DNA of 64,000 bases from Nectonema munidae (lineage: Eukaryota > Nematomorpha > Nectonematoida > Nectonematidae): the NCBI GenBank assembly GCA_030549495.1, contig JAUIRK010000719.1:1-64000 (forward strand), read 5' to 3'. The first letter of the stretch is position 1. Each line of letters starts with the position of its first letter. Below the pieces are notes generated by a model, which did no database searches, was not told the DNA's origin, and was given only the letters and a program-made list of their open reading frames with translations. Positions 51,475-62,660 of the stretch are shown in pieces. A program made the position numbers and the translations under genes.

Positions 51475-51610
51475 AAGGGGCGTGAGTAAGGTTGGTAGGT
51501 CTTGGGTTCGATCCCACATCAAGCCTACTTTCTCATAGTTCGATACAAGCGGTGCAATTATGCATTTTCGATGAAAACACCCCACGGTACCTTTACGTTT
51601 ATACATTTGG
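51475..51610 (+). mobile_element. tRNA-derived SINE, best-preserved copy
   Basis: The head is GAGTAAGGTTGGTAGGTC...GGGTTCGATCCC (B box intact). The body is AGTTCGATACAAGCGGTGCA...CGATGAAAACA...GGTACCTTTACG. An exact 11-base TTTATACATTT flanks it at 51464-51474 and recurs at 51598-51608, a likely target duplication, although a third copy near 51435 and the AT-rich setting weaken that. Confidence 0.72.
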
Positions 51611-52476
51611 ATTTTAGATATATACTCTTGAAAAGGACGGTAAGTAAAAAATTTGAGTATTCCTTAAAAGCTAGAATTTAATAATCTTCACTTTATTTCC
51701 TATACACTTATATATAGATAAACTTTTAAAAAAGGTTTGGCATCAAGGTGACCATTAGGGCAGTTAAAAATTGAACCAAAAATTGTCAAATTATTAACTT
51801 TTTATAGTAAAAAATGGCACAAAAAAATAGTGACCTAAAAAAAGAATCAGTAATCTGAAAATTATAAAAATATTTTGTTAAGATAATTTATGAGAAACAG
51901 GCTAAAATTTTCTATTTTTGACAAAGGCTTTTATTATGCTGATATATAGATTCTGCATAATTTCATACTTTAGTTAGATACTCGGTTTTATTTTTAAAAA
52001 TTCGGTCTTGAAATTTTTTTCTTAAACAGTTTTGCCACTTAAAACACTGCGGCTTAAAGTAAAACTGAATCTTTAGAATTTAAATCCTTTAAAGCTCAGG
52101 TTTTGAAAACCTAGTTTATTTTATTTTAAGGAACACTCGTGCCGAATTGAACTTGGAAGGAAAAGAAATGTCAAAAATGAAAAAAAAATACCTTATGAAT
52201 AATTTAAAGAAGATATTTTTAACAAAATAGTGACCTAATTCAAAAATAAAAAAACTTTTACACAAAATAATGAGAAAATTTTAAAATTAAAAAAAAACCA
52301 AATGTATATATTAGTTCTTCGGCCAATCTCAAAAGTGTTAATTAAAAAATTTACTTAGTGACTTTAAACTGCCCAAGACTGTGATCATTATAATTTTAGG
52401 AAACTTTGATTAGGCAGAGCATAATTTTTTTCCACCTTTGATATTTTCAAAAAATAAATATAGAATAGCATTTCAA

Positions 52477-52619
52477 TTAACCGGTTATCAACCACAGTCG
52501 ACATATGTCGACTTTACACAAATAAAATCGTCTGCTTTTATTAATGCTTTTTAATACAAATCTTCTGCTTTACATTAGATATCGTCTGATTATTATTATT
52601 CTGGTCGTTAATGGGTTAA
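52477..52619. mobile_element. piggyBac-type MITE with TTAA ends
   Basis: It begins TTAACCGGTTATCAACC and ends with the complement of TTAACCCATTAACGACC. TTAA at each end is the piggyBac target. The interior has TCGTCTGCTTTTATTAATGC and GATATCGTCTGAT, shared with the next copy and with 13920-14070. Confidence 0.7.
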
Positions 52620-52888
52620 TATCTAATGAAGGTTATGTTTTCGAAAAATGTGGGTACGAAACAAAGGAGTAAAACTATCTTCTGTGTTCCAATTTTTTCC
52701 ACTGAAAAAAGCACTAACCTTCAACAGAGTTTTGTCTATACAAATGCAATGCTATAAAAATGAAGGCGGCATATATTATTGGTAAAGGCTTAGACGAACG
52801 TTAGACAAAAAAAAAATGAAATTTATAAATGATCATATTTTAAATATCTTTTTTTAATATTTTGTATCGAATTTGTGCAAAATTTTTC

Positions 52889-53022
52889 TTAACCCATTAA
52901 GTCCCAATGCTCCCATTTGGGAACGTAAGTAATTTCATCTTCGTCTGCTTTTTTCAATGAAATATAAATCGTGTGCATTTTTTTTAGATATCGTCTGATT
53001 TCTATGGAACTTAATGGATTAA
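52889..53022. mobile_element. piggyBac-type MITE with TTAA ends, second subtype
   Basis: It begins TTAACCCATTAAGTCCCA and ends with the complement of TTAATCCATTAAGTTCCA (18 bp, two mismatches). It contains CGTCTGC and GATATCGTCTGAT as in the copy at 52477. Confidence 0.75.
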
Positions 53023-54135
53023 AGAAACAATTTTTCACTGTTATTAAATTCTAAAAATATTTTACGTACGTGCGAATTTCTTCATACAGCATAAGCTAAA
53101 CATATTGTATCTCTCTTTTCCTAACGGCTAAGGGTTTGATGTTTCGAGAGTACCAAATTGACTGAAACTCAGAGACTTACAGTAGATGAGCAGGATGAAA
53201 AGAAAAAAAGGACTCAACAAAGGAAAATGAATCTTATAACTGAAAGTGTAGAGCATACAAGAAGTTTTATATCAAAAGTAGAAGTGCATTCGAAAGATAA
53301 TTACGCGATAAGCAAAAGAAATGTTATGTGAAAGCTATAAAAAAGAATTTAAGAGCAAAGGAGGAATAAGAAGATAAAACGTTTTAGGCTGTGGAAAACG
53401 ATGGGAAAAATTGGTGGAATTCCAAGGTATTATTTGTTTAAGTGGTCTTTATTATTTATGCATATTGCATAGTAGTAAACATGAATAATATCAAATTTTA
53501 AATAAAGAATATTAGAAAGCTTGTTTGGTGTTCTTTTAGCAATATTTTCAGAAAATTTGAACAATTAATGAAGCTTTTCTATCTACCAGAAATCTAAGAA
53601 ATTTAGGATATTCAAAATCGGAAATAATAGACTCACGCCTCTTTTCAGGAAGTTGGAGTAATTTCAAATTGGAAAAAGATAGAACAAAGAGGCATTTGAT
53701 AAAGCATTTTAATCTTTGTCTAATCACAGATTTTCTTTAAATAACAGAGGGTGAAGGCACAAGTTCGAAACCATTAATTTGGCGACTTATTGGAAAACTT
53801 GTTTTTTAAAGATTACGCTTCCCAAAAATATTATTGTACTCAATCTCTTAAAACATTTAAGTCCAATATTTCTTTAACATGTTCAGTCCTATAATAAAAA
53901 GCGTAAAACAAATGCCTGAATAGATTAATGAACCACAAAATATGGCTTTTTTGATTTGAAGTAACGCGATAGGTACGAGACGAAGAAATCTTCAGCTAAA
54001 AACTCGACATTGTCTGCTGTCCATTTTTGAATTATTATTGGTGTTAAACGCGTTAACGAATTTACACAATCAAGTGCTTACCGCGCACATAAATAATAAG
54101 TTGAGCTTGATTATTATTTACCTTTATGATTATTA

Positions 54136-54200
54136 TTAACCCGTTGCGAACCAGCATGACACCAGTGTACCAAAACAAGAAAAGAGTCTCTTCTAAATAT
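54136..54200 (+). repeat. Single end of a piggyBac-type MITE
   Basis: TTAACCCGTTGCGAACCAGC followed by ATGACACC resembles the termini above. The opposite end was not found; a candidate partial match lies near 58350-58500 (TCGTCTGC, GGGACACGAATGTCAC). Confidence 0.4.
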
Positions 54201-54257
54201 ATAAAATGCCTTTTTAAAAAAGAAAGCACGCGATTAGTCCTCAAAATTTCGTCCCTA

Positions 54258-54345
54258 AGGAGCAAGTAAGGTTGGTCAGATTCTCGACTTCGATGCAGCA
54301 ACAGATCCTCGTACGCATAGTTCGACATAAACTACATTTTAATCC
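54258..54345 (+). repeat. Truncated tRNA-derived SINE
   Basis: It has AGTAAGGTTGGTCAG, a decayed B box and GCATAGTTCGACATAAAC, in the same order as the full copies but cut at the 3' end. Confidence 0.5.
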
Positions 54346-54424
54346 ATACTGTTAGTTGGATATCAAAGCAATTTCAGCAGTAAGGCTTGCATCATGTCTG
54401 AGATGGTTAATCAGTTTTGTGACT

Positions 54425-54497
54425 TTGTTTATTTAAGAATCGGGAGCATTGGAGATCGAACCCTTGACCTTCAACTCTTAAGCTGAGAGGTACACCC
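54425..54497 (-). repeat. tRNA-like SINE head interrupted by the LTR element
   Basis: On the minus strand GGGTGTACCTCTCAGC...AAGGGTTCGATCTCC resembles a tRNA with A and B boxes. The LTR retrotransposon begins directly beside it with a CACCC target duplication, so it inserted at the edge of this repeat. Confidence 0.5.
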
Positions 54498-54711
54498 TGT
54501 TATGTTTTAAAAGTCTCTTCTTACAAGTTTGTTTTACTATCATTAATATTAGTCTTTTTCTTTTCGGTTCTTCCAATTTCGATCCGCTCCATTCTCTATT
54601 AATGGGTAACTCTTTATTTTGTGTGGCTACGTATCTTTTTTTAATTTGGCTTTGTTTTATTCTGGAATAAAACCTTACTTAAAGAAAAAGGTATCTCTTT
54701 CTTTTATAACA
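54498..54711 (+). repeat. 5' LTR of the Ty3/gypsy fossil
   Basis: It starts TGTTATG and ends ATAACA, preceded by CACCC (54493-54497). An AATAAA lies near 54666, as expected for LTR polyadenylation. Confidence 0.75.
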
Positions 54712-57700
54712 ATTTATTAAACAATATCTAGGTTTAATATGGATAATATCTTAAGACCATCTCGTTTTGATGGATCACAGGATACTACCACAGATGAATG
54801 GTACCATTGGTACGGCACTCTTACTAACTCTTCTAAAACTGGCTCATCCTGATAATAATCCTCCTAATGAATGTGTATTCGTTAGTTGCTAATTGTACTA
54901 CCTTCGAAAGCGCGATTAAAATTCTTGAATCTACATACGTTAAACCTGTAAACACTGTTTTTGCACGGTACGTGCTTGCTACTAGAAAACAGTAACCAGG
55001 AGAGTCCTTCGATCAACTTCTTCAAAAGCTGAAGACTCTTGTAAATAACTGTAAGTTTGAACAAGTGAGTGCCTCTCAACATGCGGAAGAGGTGATCCGT
55101 GACGCCTTCATTACAGGCCTTACCTCTGACGCGATACGACAAAGACTTCTGGAAAGCTATGAAATCAACCTAGAAAACGCAGCATCAACCGGCCAGAAGT
55201 CTTGAAATGGCAAACCTCAATGCGGCAGTGTACGTCTCCCCTCAAGTCCCGGCAAAAGCATCGTTCTGCTCAGAAAATGGACCCGAAAATCCTGAGTCCG
55301 AAACTACAGAAGATTGTGATGCCGCCATAAAAACAAAACAAGCAACTCATTCGTCTAGATGTCAGTTTTGTGAACGCGAAAATCATCTACGATCTAACTG
55401 CCCAGCCAAAAACGCCTCCTGTTTGTCATGTGGAAAACGAGGCTATTTTTCTAAAGTTTGTCGGTCAAAGAGTAAGAAATTCAGTGCAAGCTCTAAAACC
55501 AGCCCCGCCTTTATTGCTCTTACCACTCCACTCCCTAGTTCGCTCGGTATAAAAGGGTCGTTCGTAGCTGCCTTCATAAATAATAATACTTATCTCAGCG
55601 CAATGATCGACAGGGGAAGCACTCACAATTTTAATACGGTAAGCATGGCTTCCTCCCATCTTTCAAGCAAAACTAAAGGTCATTGTGCAGCTTCTATCAC
55701 AGTAAATGGACAACTATACCCTAAGATGCGTCTTTCAGTCCTGCCAAATTTATGTACGCCGGTTATATTTGGGCAAGAATTTACGAAGTTGCATGATCGT
55801 GTGGGGTTTATCTTTAGCGGAGACGTACCTTCACTTAAAACCTGTAACATGACGCAGATGAAAATAGAGGCTACTTCTCTTTTTGCTAACCTCTCCAAAA
55901 ACTGTAAACCGATAGCAACAAAGACCCAAAAATATTCCACACCTGACAAGGAGTTCATCCAGAAAGAAATAAGCATGCTTCTGAAAGATGGAATCATAAC
56001 GCACTCCAACTCACCATGGCGCGCTCAAGTTTTGGTAACTCATAATGGAAGGCACACGCGACGAATAGTTATCGATTATTCGGCAACCACCAATCGATTC
56101 ACGCACCTAGACGCGTTTCCTCTCCCTAAGATATCTAACATCATACGTCAACTATCCCAATACAAATTCTTCAACAAATTAGATCGCAAGTCGGCTTATT
56201 ATCAATGCCCTATTTGTAGAGAAGAAAGAATTTATACAGCCTTTGAAGCCGATGGTGGTTTGTTTGAGTTTACACGATTACCATTTGGACTAACAAACTC
56301 TGTTGCTGCATTTCAACGTATCATGCATAACTAGCACATTCTCCTACATCGACGACATTGTTATAGGTGGAAATGAGCTTAAGATTTTTAGGTATCTTCT
56401 AGACTATACAATGGAACCATTAGACCGGATCCAGAAAGACTCACGCCACTTAAATTAATGCCACTTCCAACATGTTCCAAGTCACTAAAAGGTACATTGG
56501 GCCTTTTCTCTTACTATTCTCAATGGGTAGAAAAATTTTCAGATCGAATATCACCCTTTCTCAAAATTTCCTCTTTTCCCCTTAGCAAAGAACTCGAAAA
56601 ATGTTTTCAAGCAATAAAGGAAGAAATCTATAAGGCTTCAGTTGCTGCAATAGACGACGATGTTCATTTACAATAGAAACAGATGCATCTGCGACAGCCT
56701 TAAAAGTTTGTCTCTCCCAAAATGGACGCCCTGTTGCGTACTTTTCAAGGACTCTCACGCATTCAGAACGCACACATTCAGCCATAGAGCGTGAAGCAGC
56801 AGCAATTGTAGAATCAGTTCGTAAGTGGCGGGATCTCTTACTTGGCGAGCACTTCACAATCATTACAGACCAACAAGCTGCCTCCTACATGTTAAACACA
56901 CACTCTCCGAACCGCATCAAAAACGACAAGCTTATTCGCTGGAGACTTGAACTTTCTAACTACTCCTACGGCATAATATACAGACCAGGTACCTTCAACA
57001 GCTATGCTGATGCTCTTTCTCGATCATGCTCTATCTCCTATACCTTATCTCTAAAAGACATCCATGCATACCTTTGTCATCCTGGAATAGCCAGATCCTA
57101 TCATTTCGTAGGATAAAAGAATTTGCCATTTTCAATGGAAGACGTTAAGCGTACTTGCGCAGAATGCCACAATTGCGCTGAACTCAAACCAAAATTTTTT
57201 AAACTTCCTTCTGGACGCATAATTTGTTCAGGCTCTCCTTTTGAATGCCTCTCCATTGACTTTATGGAGCCGAAACCATCGATAAATACCTTCAAATACC
57301 TACTTGTAATCATCGATGAGTATTCTCGTTATCCTTTTGTTTATCCCTGTCAAGATGTTTCAGAAGAAACCGTGATAAAGTGTCTACGAAATCTCTTCAC
57401 CTTTTTCGGTTGTCCTGATTCAATTCATAGCGATCGTGGAAGCCCATTTGTATCGTCGGAACTGAAAGAGTTTCTATGGCAGCATGGAACTGCGATTACT
57501 CACTCAACACCGTACCATCCTATTGACAATGCGAAAGAGCGAATGCAACATGCTCGCACTCAAGACACGGCAGCAACTGGACGATCGTCACTGGCAAAGC
57601 GTTCTCGATATTGCCTTACATGCTATCAGATCTTTGATCTGCACAGCAACTAACAGTACGCCACATGATAGACTGTTTAGCTTTCAACGAAGATCAGGTA

Positions 57701-58035
57701 GTGGATATACCATTCCTCAGTGGCTGGAGGGGGGTTCGGCCTTTTTGAGAAAGTTTGTTCGGAAAAACAAGTGATCCCCTGGTTGAACCAGTTGAGATAG
57801 TATTAGCGACACCAAATTTTGCTAGAATCCGTTTTCCTGATGAGCGCCTATCAACTGTCTCAACAGGAGATCTTTCTCCTCCTCGTGTAAATGAGGCATC
57901 ACCCACTCGCGCAGACCAACGCTATTCAGATAATTCGGACCAGTCATTAAAGAATTCTTCTGAAACATCAGATGAACACAGGAGCTGTTCACAGTCTCCG
58001 CCATCTAATGAGGATGACTCTACAACGTCAAGCCC

Positions 58036-58190
58036 ATTTTCTTTTCTGTTCTTCCAATTTCGATCCGCTCCATTCTCTATTAATGGGTAACTCTTTATTT
58101 TGTGTGGCTACGTATTTTTTTTTATTTTCGCTGTTTCATTTTTGAATAAAACCTTACTTAAAGAAAGAGGTATCTCTTTCTTTTATAACA
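58036..58190 (+). repeat. 3' LTR of the Ty3/gypsy fossil (shared part)
   Basis: It matches the end of the 5' LTR from GTTCTTCCAATTTCGATCC to ATAACA and is followed by CACCC (58191-58195). Confidence 0.78.
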
Positions 58191-58195
58191 CACCC

Positions 58196-59265
58196 TAACA
58201 ATGATATAATCTAATAATTTGAAGAGAATAAAGATGGTATCCACCAATATCGACTCCCATAATTCATCCTATGATTAGATACTTGCTCTTTTAAGGACAA
58301 TTGGTGAAATGGACTTTTTGTTGAATGCCTATTTCATCCAACAGACATTGCGTAGAATGAATAACTTATTCATTATTTACTTCAAAGCGCGGGTTTTTAA
58401 AAAACTAATCGTCTGCTTATCATCATCAACGAAATTTTATATAACGTAAAGCAAACGGTTTTTATTTTATGGGACACGAATGTCACAATAGGTTTGAGAG
58501 GGCAAACAAACATGGCAGCGCTTTCAGTAAAATTTTTTTTTAATTACTGATATGAAATTTAAAAAAAAGGCAAACATCTTGAATTTCAAATACCAATCGT
58601 TGAATAATTTATAAATGAAAAACCAGCCAACTTTACTTGTTAGTTATACAGAAGCAACAAAGAGAACATTTGGGCCACAAAATTATTCCATGTTTTAGCA
58701 CTGATGTTTCAAAAGGTGCCGCCACGAAAGCAGTGTTAAAAATATGAAATAGAAAAGTTACATTTTCCAAAAATTCAAGCTAATCAAAAAAACTGAAAAT
58801 TCTTTTTTTCCCCAATAAAAACTCTTAGTCACTGTGATATCGCACACACTTGCATCCATCCAAGTGAGAGAAAAATACTTTCTCTGTGATGTGATATAGA
58901 TAATTGAAAAATGCGTAATAAAAGCTAAGATAAACGCCATTTCTCCATTTATATGCTATCCACAAAAAATATTTGAATTTAAGCGCAATGTAAAAAGGCA
59001 GGAATCATCTTTGAATCAAAAAAGTAGATTAGACATCTTTATCCCTTTAATTTAGCATACAAGATGATGTCATATATCCACAAGGCTAGTGTATTTCCAT
59101 TTTCCAAGAGTTATACTTCCCCAGATAAGACTTGACCCTATTAGTGACGGCCTATTTTCATTTCCTCAGTGACGGAGGGGGGGGGTCAATTTTTCTTGAA
59201 TAATTGCAAATTTTTACAAAATTTTCGTGTGAACCTACTAAATGCGATTGCGAATATGCTTGTGA
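58196..59265. other. AT-rich DNA between the LTR fossil and the tandem repeats
   Basis: There are no supported genes. A stretch near 58350-58500 shares short motifs with the piggyBac-type MITEs. A G run lies at 59176-59185. Confidence 0.4.
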
Positions 59266-59266
59266 C

Positions 59267-59790
59267 ATTTATTTTTTTATAAAAATCAATCAAACTTGTC
59301 AAAAATTGATTGATATTTGATAGCTCAACTAAAAAAAGAAACTTTTAGTTTAAATGGGTATACAAATTTTTTTAAAAATCAATCAAACTTGTCAAAAATT
59401 GATTGATATTTGATATATATGACAGCTAAACTGAAAAAAGAAACTTTTAGTTTAAATGGCTATACAAAGTTCTTATTTATATACACCCGTTTTCATGTAT
59501 GCTGAATAAAACGGTCAAGTTTATTTTTTAAAAAAATCATTCTAACCTATCAAAAAATTGATTGATATATGACAGCTCAACTAAAAAAAGAACCTTTAAG
59601 TTTAAATGGTTATACAAAGTTTTCTATTTATATACACCTATTTTCATGTATGCTGAATAAAACGGTCAAGTTTATTTTTTAAAAAAATCAATCAAACCTT
59701 GTCAAAAAATTGGTTGACATATGACAGCCCAACTGAAAAAATTAACTCTTTATTAAGTAGTTATAAAAAGTTTTTTTTATACATTTTTGA
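59267..59790. repeat. Tandem repeat array, about four units
   Basis: The unit is built on AATCAATCAAACTTGTCAAA, ATTGATTGATAT, GACAGCTCAACT and TTTAGTTTAAATGG, and recurs at about 59274, 59371, 59526 and 59676. The first spacing is about 97 bp and the later ones about 150 bp, because later units carry an extra GTATGCTGAATAAAACGGTC part. Confidence 0.8.
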
Positions 59791-59814
59791 TTAATTTGTG
59801 ACTTTTTTAAAAGC

Positions 59815-61166
59815 ATGGTGTGTTTGCGGTCAGATATATTGTACTGGTTTTTGAACGATTTGTTTTCATGCTATTCTCCAAAGGCTATACTCGAATTTTT
59901 AGTCATTTCACAAATGAATTTATTTCTCTTTGAAGTTTCGATTTTATTTGGAATCTATAATACTCGAAGTTTAAGATGGATTAATGATGGATGGGTTGCT
60001 TTTAGAGAAGTTTTTGTAGATTTTAACTATAACTGCGGTCGCTGCCTTATACGTGATGAATCGCTTACTTTAGACGTAACTTTGTATGCTAGTCAGTCGT
60101 GTTGGTATTAATTTTACTGTATTTAACTCAAAAAGCCTTCAAAATACGGTCTATACTTTTCAATTCTATAAATTCAGTAAGATATTCTTTTACTTTTTTC
60201 ATCATTTGCTATTCAGGAAAACCACAAAGTGGAGAAGGAGAATATTATGTTCCTGGGTCATTCGGCTATCGCAAAATCAATGGTTTCACGATTGACTGCA
60301 TATTTATCTTTGAGAGGTGGAAATTTAACCATTGACCGTTTGTATACCTCTATAGAGATAGCTGATTGGCTGTATAAAAAAGGATTAACTATAGTCGGTA
60401 CAATAGACACACGAAGAAAAGGTATTGCGCAAAGTATAAAAAGTTTAGATAATAGAGATGAATTTTCTTATGTTTTGCTGGGATATAGATAGAGAATTTT
60501 TATCAATTCATATGTATTATTTTCTAAATCAAAAGGAAAGAAAAATGTATTAGTTTTGACTTCCAAACCCCCCCCCCCCCCATTTTAGGAATTACAGTAG
60601 ACGATGAAAAAAGTAAACTTGTAATTTTTAAACAGTACGATTTTTCCAAGGGTGGAACGGATATAGTCGATCAGAGAATAAGAAATTATTCCACAAATAG
60701 AAAAACAAAAAAATGGACAGTAGCCGCTATTTCTTATCTATTAGATACGGCAAGACTAAATGCAGGTACTATTTTTGCTTTTAATAAAGAGAAAAACCCA
60801 AGAAATGTAAATTCATTAAGCTTAGGAGTAGAACTAGCAAAACATTTGATTCTCCCATATCTTTATTCAAGGAAAAAAATAGGTCTTCAAAGCAAAATTT
60901 TGCGTAAAATTGATAATTCCATATTTATTATAACAGATGAAAAGGTTCAAAAATCAATAGCTTCTTTGCGCGAGTCAACTGTTAGACGTAGGTGCAAGGT
61001 ATGCCTTGAGGAAGTTCAAGGAACCGAGCACAAGAAAAGAAAAGATGCTCTCTTTAAAACATCGTCTGTTTGTAATGTATGCGGTATTTCGCTTTGTAAA
61101 AAATATTCAGAAATCGTATGTCCTGATTGTAATGGTTGGCCTGTTCAAATATTTTTTTCAGTATAA
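59815..61166 (+). pseudogene. piggyBac transposase, degraded
   Basis: piggyBac transposases cut and paste at TTAA. Recognisable blocks: WINDGWVAFREVFVDFNYNC and RDESLTLD (first catalytic Asp region, about 59980-60070), YYVPGSFGYRK, LTIDRLYTSIEIADWLYKKG with TIVGTIDTRRKG (about 60325-60420), FSKGGTDIVDQRIRNYSTNR (third Asp region, about 60640-60700), and a C-terminal Cys-rich domain (CKVCLEEVQG...CNVCGISLC...CPDCNGWP, to 61150). Several frame changes separate the blocks, and a run of C lies at 60568-60581. TTAA termini were not located. It may once have served the TTAA MITEs nearby. Confidence 0.8.
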
Positions 61167-62039
61167 TTGTTTCTCATTTTTTTTTATCTTTTTATACATA
61201 TAATAATAGATATTATGTATTTCCTCTCTAACTTTCTGCATGCCTTTTCTCCTTCAAAATGCATCGCCTTGACGTGGCGAAGGAGCTTATACCGTTTAAT
61301 GGTAACAAAATGATGCAGAAACAAATAGTTGTTATTAAATATATACTTTTTTAGTTATTTATAATGGTGTTATAATCACAAAGTTTGCCTTCAAATCGTT
61401 TATGCAAAGAGAAAGTTCTAAAAAGATCATTTTTGTTTTTTTGAATCTTGATTATCAAAAAGACAAATTTTCGAATAAAGTTTTTCTTTTTTTTAAACTA
61501 TTTTTATTATCCTTGACAGTTTTTAATAAAGATCATTCACTTTTTTAAATACTGCCAGCAATTTTAAATATAAAAAAACGATCAAATTTTTATTATAAAT
61601 AAATTATGTTTCAACTTTATCATCTTCGTTCATTTGTATATTGTTTGATTATACGTATAAAACTTTCTCAAAATGGTCAAACGAGAAACTTATTTAAATT
61701 GACCGATTCAGCTTGTCTAGAGATATTGTAGAGTGAATGCACGTATAAACGAACTGTCTTTCTCCTTCAAATAAAATGATGCGCTTCAAAATATGCCTCT
61801 ACAGTTTACAGAGTCCTTGTTTTATATTTAATTAATTTGATTAAAAAAATCACCTCTTAAATTCGATATAAAATCCCGTTTTTAGTTCTATATCATTTTC
61901 AGTTTAACTATTTAATCATGAAGTCTTTTATTTCAGGTGAAGTGTCATATTTCAATCATTTTTTGACAGGTATGATTAATTTTTATAAAAAATAAAGTTC
62001 ACTGTTGGATTCAGCGTACTTGAAAATGGGTACATATCA

Positions 62040-62660
62040 CATTTGATTCACGCTTACAAGTTGTATTTTCAAATTCTAAATCCAAAAATAATCTATAATT
62101 CGAATTGGCATTGTTGATTTGTTATAAAAATGTGTGTATTTCATGTAAAATTTGAATGAATGTTCTCGTAGTCAGATTTTAGATTTAAACCGCAAATTTT
62201 GTTTTTGGGAACAATTTTTAGAAGTGAACCACAAATTTATTTTACACTTATAGGTAATTTTGAATCCAAATGCAAAAACAATCTATATATGAAATTGACA
62301 TTGTTGATTTGATATGAAAATGCGTTTATTTCATTTAAAATTTGAATGAATGTTCTCGAAGACAGATTTTAGAAATAAACCGCAACTTTGTTTCACACTT
62401 ATAAGTATTTTGAAATTTTAAATGCAAAACCAATCCATAAATGAAATTGGCATTGTTGATTTGTTATAATAATGTGTATATTCCATGTAAAATTTGAATG
62501 AATATATTTTCAGAGACAGATTTTAGAAGTAAACCGCAAGTTTGTTACACACTTATAGGTATTTTCAATTTCTAAATTCCAAAAATAGGTTCAAAAATGA
62601 AATCAGCATGCCCGATTTGATATAAAAAAATATATTTCAGGTATAATTTGAAGGTTATTA
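62040..62660. repeat. Tandem repeat array, about four units of about 150 bp
   Basis: The unit runs GGCATTGTTGATTTG, TTTCATGTAAAATTTGAATG, AGACAGATTTTAGAA and ACCGCAA..TTACACTTATAGGT. Copies begin near 62054, 62249, 62397 and 62545. The first interval is longer through an extra partial piece. Similarity falls off in the last copy. Confidence 0.75.

Larger units (their letters stand above)
54498..58190 (+). mobile_element. Ty3/gypsy LTR retrotransposon fossil
   Basis: The left LTR runs 54498-54711 (TGTTAT...ATAACA). The right LTR ends at 58190, with about 150 bp alike. CACCC flanks both sides as a 5-bp target duplication. The order of parts is gypsy: a gag-like start near 54739, two zinc knuckles near 55360-55470, protease near 55600, reverse transcriptase near 55920-56400, RNase H near 56680-57030 and integrase near 57130-57560. 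Two knuckles hint at a Mag-like lineage. The element is broken, with several breaks, and cannot be active. The LTR copies differ by several per cent by eye, so it is moderately old. Confidence 0.85.

Noticed and set aside
54425-54497. A functional tRNA gene
   Set aside because: Only box-like motifs are present; no full cloverleaf or acceptor stem could be drawn, and it is interrupted by the LTR element.
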